This document shows positions 59,835-64,000 of a DNA stretch of 64,000 nucleotides, piece by piece. The translations under genes and the position numbers were made by a program. Positions within the stretch are counted from its first letter, which is position 1. Each line of letters opens with the position of its first letter. The DNA is from Lentzea atacamensis (GTDB taxonomy: Bacteria; Actinomycetota; Actinomycetes; Mycobacteriales; Pseudonocardiaceae), in contig NZ_QLTT01000002.1 of the NCBI RefSeq assembly GCF_003269295.1, positions 186,001-250,000 of the forward strand, written 5' to 3'. The notes under the pieces were generated by a model. It worked only from the letters and a program-made list of their open reading frames with translations, was not told the origin of the DNA and made no database searches.

Positions 59835-60941
59835 TCAGACGCTGGTCAGGGAATTCTGCTGGCGGAGCAGCTCCGCCAGCCTGCTCGTCGGTTGGGGACG
59901 GGTCTCGTCCAACGCGGCCGTGAAGCGCGCCGGAGTACCGGTCCGTGCGCGCGCCGCGGCTGCGGTGTCCAACCGGAATGCCGGACGCGCAGCAGAAGGA
60001 CGCTGGCGAGAGCGCAGCCACGCAAGGCGGTGCAAGGCTTCCGCGTGGTGGTCCGTGATGGTGACGGACGCCTTGTCGAACGAGTGCAGCACTGCGGCGT
60101 TCAGGTGAACGGTCGCGAAATCCCGCCACAACGTGCGTTCGGACGACGTGTCCAGACCCAACGCCTCGGCGACCTCGCGCGCCACACCGTAAGCGCCTTC
60201 TTCGGCCAGTGAACGAGTGCCGATCTCGGCGCCCACGAACCAGGAGTTGAACGGCGCCGCCGGATAGTTCACGCCGCCGATCGACAGCCGCATGTTGGAG
60301 ATGACCGGAACCGCGTGCCAACGCAGGCCCATTTCGCCGAACCACGGCAGAGTCGGGTGCTCCAGCGGAACCTCGTGCACGATCTCGGACGGCAGCGTGA
60401 ACAGCCGCGGTCCCTCGTGCTGCGTCTCCACCACCAGCGGCAGCAGGTCGAAGCGCGACCGTCGCGCGGGCGGCCGCCATCCCATGCCCTGCATGGTTTC
60501 GGTGAACTGGGTGTAGCGACGGTCCCCCATCCCGTCGGCGTACCCGGCGTACCGGATCAGCTGTTCGTTCCAGATCACCGGCCCAGGCGATCCGGGCGCG
60601 TCCGGCGCGAAAACCGTTACCAGCGGCCGAATCTCGCCGCCGTTCATCGCGAGCCGCAGGTGTTCCACGCATTCGCCGGCGACAGCGGCGGCGTTGCGAT
60701 AGCCGCGCAGATCGCGGACTTTCAGTCGTCGCCACGGAACACCGGAAGTGCACCAACCGGAATCTCGCAACGCGATCCGCGCGCCGTACGCGAGCTCGTT
60801 GGTGGTGTGGCGGTAGGTTCCGGTCTCGGCGATCTCCGCGCGCACCTGGGCGATGCGGGCGGACAGCGAGCCAGCGTCGGAGTGCGCCGCGTGGAACATG
60901 CGGATGAACTCCTCCGCGACGGGGAGGACGTCGGGGGTCAC
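59835..60941 (-). CDS. Divergent nitric-oxide-synthase-oxygenase-like protein
   Basis: The 368-residue product aligns by eye with bacterial NOS oxygenase along most of its length: TGTYRHTTNELAYGARIAL, WNEQLIRYAGYADG, FDLLPLVVE, LRWHAVPVISNMRLSIGG, YPAAPFNSWFVGAEIGTRSL (substrate Glu239) and TDHHAEALHRL. The heme-ligand Cys64 is kept, but the RCIGR motif reads WCTSGVPW. The C-terminal pterin/dimer segment (WIPP-like) is missing, replaced by an Arg/Ala-rich tail. GTG at 60941 gives the family's N-terminus; ATG at 60995 is possible. No reductase is adjacent. NO production is doubtful; NOS-like nitration enzymes (TxtD) are a precedent for a special role. Confidence 0.82.
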   Translation of the reverse strand: MTPDVLPVAEEFIRMFHAAHSDAGSLSARIAQVRAEIAETGTYRHTTNELAYGARIALRDSGWCTSGVPWRRLKVRDLRGYRNAAAVAGECVEHLRLAMNGGEIRPLVTVFAPDAPGSPGPVIWNEQLIRYAGYADGMGDRRYTQFTETMQGMGWRPPARRSRFDLLPLVVETQHEGPRLFTLPSEIVHEVPLEHPTLPWFGEMGLRWHAVPVISNMRLSIGGVNYPAAPFNSWFVGAEIGTRSLAEEGAYGVAREVAEALGLDTSSERTLWRDFATVHLNAAVLHSFDKASVTITDHHAEALHRLAWLRSRQRPSAARPAFRLDTAAAARARTGTPARFTAALDETRPQPTSRLAELLRQQNSLTSV

Positions 60942-61073
60942 GGAGCGAGAACCTAAGGCCGGAACAGCCTCACGCGTCACTGCCACTCGGGGCATTTCGG
61001 GTGATCAACACCGGCCACTCCAACGAGTGAACGCTAGACCCTGGGTGTTCACCCGATCGGCTTGAGACCTCGA

Positions 61074-61775
61074 TCAGGTGAGGTCGTTCCGCTTGAACAT
61101 CAGATCGTGGGAAACACGGCCCTCGTTCACAGCACGCTGCTCGAACTTCGTGACGGGCCGCCAGTCCGGCCGAGGCGCCCAGCCGTCGTAAATGTTCGTG
61201 AGCAAACGCTCTCCGGAGCACACTTCGAGCATCTGCTCCGCGTAGTGCTCCCAGTCCGTCGCGAGGTGCAGCACGCCGCCCGGCTCCAGCCGTGACGCGA
61301 GCAGCGCCACGAACTCCGGCTGCACGAGCCGGCGCTTGTGGTGCTTCTTCTTCGGCCACGGGTCCGGGAAGAAGATCCGCACACCGTGCAACGACGCGGG
61401 CGCGACGTGGTCGGTCAGCAGGTCGACGGCGTCACCGCGCAGCACGCGCAGGTTGTCGAGCCCGCCGAGGTGCTCGGCCCGCAGCAGCAACTGGGCCAGG
61501 CCTGGCTTGTAGACCTCGACGGCCACGTAGTTCAGCTCGGGCGCGGCGGCCACGAGCTGCGAGGTCGTCTCGCCCATGCCGGAGCCGATCTCCAGCAGCA
61601 CGGGCGCGGAACGACCGAACCACGACGTGAAGTCCAGCGGGCCCTCGGGCAAGGACTTCACGTCGTTGCCCATCTTCTCCCAGTACGTGTCCCAGGCACG
61701 CTCCTGTCCCACGGTCATGCGCTCGCCGCGCTGGACGAAGCTGACGATGGAACGGTGGAACTCAGGCCTGGTCAC
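61074..61775 (-). CDS. trmB: tRNA (guanine46-N7)-methyltransferase
   Basis: A 233-residue TrmB. It methylates G46 of tRNA with S-adenosylmethionine. Motifs: VLLEIGSGMGETTSQLVAAA (SAM loop), YVAVEVYKPGLAQLLLRAEH, VRIFFPDPWPKKKHHKRRLV (the DPWPK.RHHKRR signature) and LHLATDWEHYAEQML. GTG at 61775 was chosen; the frame is open further up, but it runs through the palindromic element and a neighbour. The 61787 element lies just upstream of this start. Confidence 0.95.
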   Translation of the reverse strand: MTRPEFHRSIVSFVQRGERMTVGQERAWDTYWEKMGNDVKSLPEGPLDFTSWFGRSAPVLLEIGSGMGETTSQLVAAAPELNYVAVEVYKPGLAQLLLRAEHLGGLDNLRVLRGDAVDLLTDHVAPASLHGVRIFFPDPWPKKKHHKRRLVQPEFVALLASRLEPGGVLHLATDWEHYAEQMLEVCSGERLLTNIYDGWAPRPDWRPVTKFEQRAVNEGRVSHDLMFKRNDLT

Positions 61776-61786
61776 GACCGGACAGC

Positions 61787-61873
61787 CTAGTGCCCCGATC
61801 GCAATCCCCACCGGCGGCTCGGGCACCCGTCCGAGCGCGCGAGCCGTCGGCGGGGTTAGCGATCGGGCACTAG
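61787..61873. repeat. Palindromic 87-bp element upstream of trmB
   Basis: The ends CTAGTGCCCCGATCGC and GCGATCGGGCACTAG are inverted copies differing by one C. Inside, AATCCCCACCGGCGGCTCG pairs imperfectly with CGAGCCGTCGGCGGGGTT, so the whole element can fold into one long hairpin. It lies between trmB and the upstream gene and supplies that gene's TAG stop. The same ends occur at 19340-19420. Confidence 0.65.
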
Positions 61874-62379
61874 GCGATGAGCTCGATGTCCTCGATTTGT
61901 GCACGGAGGTCGGCGACCGTGAAGTCGATGGGCTGGGCGTGGCCGCGCCCGCGGTGTGCCGGAACGAGGTCGACGAAGCCCTTGTGACGATCCGTGAACT
62001 GCACGGTTGTCGGGGTGGCGGGTCCGTAGACACCGCTCTCGGACGGCACGTACTCCCAGTACCCGACCTCGCCGAGGTCGACCCAGGGGACGAACACCCA
62101 GCCAGGACGTGACGAGAGCAACTCGGTCACCGCGTCCTCGACGGCGTGACCTTCGGCACGGGAACGCAGCCGGCCGCGGTCCAAAGCCCGCAACCACCAG
62201 GGCGCGGGTGCGTCCTCCACGGCGCGCACGGTGCGGTACATCGCGAGCACTTCGTTCTCGTTCGCGCGGTTCACCCAGGAACGACGCGCTTCTGCAGGGG
62301 TGAGGGCGATTTCGGCGGGGTTGGGAGCTTCGAGCGCACTTGCCCACTCGAGGCCGAGCATTGCTTCGACACGGACCAC
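61870..62379 (-). CDS. Conserved-looking hypothetical protein
   Basis: A 169-residue soluble protein of unknown family. It is rich in Trp and acidic residues (RSWVNRANENEVLAMYRTVR; GWVFVPWVDLGEVGYWEYVP) and has a C-terminal LRAQIEDIELIA helix. GGAGGTGGCCA precedes GTG 62379, the best start. No signal peptide or catalytic motif. The stop codon is part of the palindromic element. Confidence 0.65.
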   Translation of the reverse strand: MVRVEAMLGLEWASALEAPNPAEIALTPAEARRSWVNRANENEVLAMYRTVRAVEDAPAPWWLRALDRGRLRSRAEGHAVEDAVTELLSSRPGWVFVPWVDLGEVGYWEYVPSESGVYGPATPTTVQFTDRHKGFVDLVPAHRGRGHAQPIDFTVADLRAQIEDIELIA

Positions 62380-62534
62380 TGGCCACCTCCGCAGCGGGGA
62401 TAGCCCAATTGAACGCGAATCCAAACGCCGGTGTTGTCCAGAAAGCGGCTTTTCACGGCTTGTTAACAGCGCTCTTACTCAACGTGTGACCCCAGGCACG
62501 TTGCGCCTTGGCGTGGAAACACGATGTAGGGGAC

Positions 62535-63680
62535 GTGCCTCTGCTCTCCGCGCTCGCCGTCGCGCTGCCGTTGCTGCTCGCCGCGCAGTCGATCGAGGAG
62601 CAGGAGTGGCATCTCGACGCGCTCGACATCTACTCGGCGCAGGAGCAGGCGCGCGGTGACGGCGTGATCGTCGCGGTGATCGACTCCGGAGTGGACGCCA
62701 AGCACCCCGACCTCGCCGGACGGGTCTTGCCCGGCACCGGCTTCGGCAGCTCCAAGGGCACCGACGGCACGACCGACACCGACGGTCACGGCACGGGCAT
62801 GGCCGCGATCATCGCCGCGACCGGCCGCGACGGCGGAGCGCTCGGCATCGCGCCCGGTGCCAAGATCCTCCCGATCGCGAGCGCCGAGAAGGAGCAGTTC
62901 ACGCTCGACGTCGTCGCGGAGAGCATCAGGTGGGCCGCCGACCACGGCGCCAAGGTCGTCAACCTGTCGCTGGGTTTCTCCAGCTCGATGACGCCGAGCC
63001 TGGTCAGGGCCGTGAACTACGCGATCGAGAAGGACGTCGTCCTCGTCGCCGCGACCGGCAACGAGGGCAAGGAGGTCTCCGCGCCCGCCAACATCGGCGG
63101 CGTGATCGCGGTCGCGGGCACCAACCGCGAGGGCAAGCCGTGGAAGTCGTCCAACGTCGGTGCGGACACCGTGCTCGCGGCCCCGGCGGAGGGCATCGTC
63201 ACCGCGGCGCCGACCAGCGTCTACTCCAGCGGGTACGCCGAGATGGACGGCACGAGCGCGGCGTCGGCGATCGTGGCCGGCGTGGCGGCGCTGGTGCGCG
63301 CGAAGCACCCGCAGCTGCCGGCCAAGGACGTCGTCAACGTGTTGATCAAGACCGCGAAGGACCTGGCGGAACCCGGCAGGGACGAGGCGACCGGGTTCGG
63401 CCTGATCGACCCGATGGGCGCGCTCACCGCGCAGTTGCCGCCGGTGGAACGGAATCCGCTGCTGCCGCCGCCGAAACCGTCGACCGCGCAACCGACTCCG
63501 ACGCTCGCCGCCCAGCCCTCCGCGCAGCCGGCCGACGAGATCTCCGACCGGCTGCCGTTCATCGCCGCCGTCGCGGGTGGAACCGCGGTGATGACGGCGC
63601 TGCTGATCGCCTTGCCCGCCATCAGGTCACGACGACCGGAACCGGTCAGTGCGCGTGATACTCCACCGATTCCTTGGTGA
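62535..63680 (+). CDS. Membrane-anchored subtilisin-like serine protease
   Basis: A 381-residue S8 peptidase. It has a signal or anchor helix (LLSALAVALPLLLAAQ), catalytic Asp in VAVIDSGVDAKHPDLAG, His in DTDGHGTGMAAIIAATG, Ser in MDGTSAASAIVAGVAALVRA, and the oxyanion Asn in AATGNEGKE. A Pro/Gln/Ala-rich linker and a C-terminal helix (PFIAAVAGGTAVMTALLIAL) follow. The layout resembles mycosins of type VII secretion, but no ESX gene is in the window. GTG at 62535 has AGGGG very close. The 3' end overlaps the ABC gene by 35 bases. Confidence 0.9.
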   Translation: MPLLSALAVALPLLLAAQSIEEQEWHLDALDIYSAQEQARGDGVIVAVIDSGVDAKHPDLAGRVLPGTGFGSSKGTDGTTDTDGHGTGMAAIIAATGRDGGALGIAPGAKILPIASAEKEQFTLDVVAESIRWAADHGAKVVNLSLGFSSSMTPSLVRAVNYAIEKDVVLVAATGNEGKEVSAPANIGGVIAVAGTNREGKPWKSSNVGADTVLAAPAEGIVTAAPTSVYSSGYAEMDGTSAASAIVAGVAALVRAKHPQLPAKDVVNVLIKTAKDLAEPGRDEATGFGLIDPMGALTAQLPPVERNPLLPPPKPSTAQPTPTLAAQPSAQPADEISDRLPFIAAVAGGTAVMTALLIALPAIRSRRPEPVSARDTPPIPW

Positions 63681-64000
63681 GCTGCATGAAGGCGTCCTCC
63701 AGCGAACCGCGCTGAGGGCTGAGCTCGTGCAGCACGATTTGGTTGTCCGCGGCGATCTCACCGATGCGGGCCGCCGGAAGCCCGTGCACCACAAGGGCTC
63801 CGTCCACCGCGTCCTCGGTGACCGTCGCGTCGGCCACGAGAATCTCGCGCAGCTTCACGGCGTGGGGTGAGCGCACCCGGACGTGGTCCTGGGTGGCGTC
63901 GCTGATGAACTGCTCCGTGGTGGTCTGGGCGATCAGCTGGCCCTTGCCGATCACGATGAGGTCCTGGGCGGTCTGCGCCATCTCCGAGAGCAGGTGGCTC
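63646..64000 (-). CDS. ABC transporter ATP-binding protein, C-terminal part
   Basis: The C-terminal 117 residues of an ABC ATPase; the frame runs on past the window edge. The codons before ATG 63981 read SHLLSE then MAQTAQDLIVIGKGQLIAQT, the H-loop and end of the nucleotide-binding domain. The rest is an accessory domain (DHVRVRSPHAVKLREILVAD) common in bacitracin- or multidrug-type exporters, ending SLEDAFMQLTKESVEY. Substrate unknown; a permease gene would be expected beyond the window. Confidence 0.9.
   Translation of the reverse strand, partial: SHLLSEMAQTAQDLIVIGKGQLIAQTTTEQFISDATQDHVRVRSPHAVKLREILVADATVTEDAVDGALVVHGLPAARIGEIAADNQIVLHELSPQRGSLEDAFMQLTKESVEYHAH

Overview
The window is about 70% GC, uses GTG starts freely, and packs genes with ATGA/GTGA overlaps. 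Its gene content is that of an actinomycete. The order inositol-1-phosphate synthase, PadR regulator, DUF5318 protein, class A PBP, GT-C membrane protein, rpsF-ssb-rpsR-rplI, dnaB matches the ino1-ponA1-rpsF-dnaB segment of mycobacteria, so this is core chromosome. Tandem PhoX enzymes, a MacS-type kinase, chaplin-like repeats and the intein type suggest the Pseudonocardiales (Lentzea, Saccharothrix or similar). The genus is inference. No tRNA, rRNA, CRISPR array, transposase or prophage was seen.

Layout. 1-3.2 kb: 3' part of a ribose-type ABC operon (rbsA', rbsC, rbsB, rbsK). 3.1-11.9 kb: two lipoproteins, a Tat-exported DyP-type peroxidase, ptsI under a perfect DasR-type operator, an APH-like kinase, an esterase/LysR pair, and an ECF sigma gene that has lost its 5' end beside a membrane protein. 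11.9-18 kb: threonine catabolism (tdh-kbl), an SDR/DUF2867 protein, and a MacS-like kinase/regulator/DUF1707 operon. 18.1-22.8 kb: a membrane diguanylate cyclase, an AI-2E family exporter and a beta-solenoid membrane protein. 22.9-27 kb: a secreted protein and a 1003-residue secreted protein holding 13 exact 51-residue chaplin-like repeats. 27-31 kb: a GGDEF remnant, an HTH/ClpN/DUF998 operon with a perfect inverted-repeat operator, then MBL, GNAT, PIG-L and HIT genes.

31-46.6 kb: replication, translation and envelope core. dnaB is interrupted in its Walker A motif by a class 3 intein with a decayed endonuclease. DnaA-box-like sequences lie upstream of it. The rplI-rpsR-ssb-rpsF cluster, an endonuclease IV, two paralogous GT-C membrane proteins around an SGNH esterase, ponA, DUF5318, PadR and ino1 follow. 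46.6-58 kb: metabolic and transport genes, two tandem Tat-exported PhoX phosphatases with PHO-box-like repeats, and an amidohydrolase. 58-64 kb: two very small ORFs among TGATCA palindromes, an orphan kinase, a 32-residue membrane peptide, a divergent nitric-oxide-synthase-like protein, trmB next to an 87-bp palindromic element, a membrane-anchored subtilisin, and the 3' end of an ABC ATPase gene.

The items most worth following up are the 13-repeat chaplin-like protein, the divergent NOS-like protein, the class 3 DnaB intein, the DasR site on ptsI, the palindromic CTAGTGCC elements, and the small-ORF/palindrome region near 58.2 kb.
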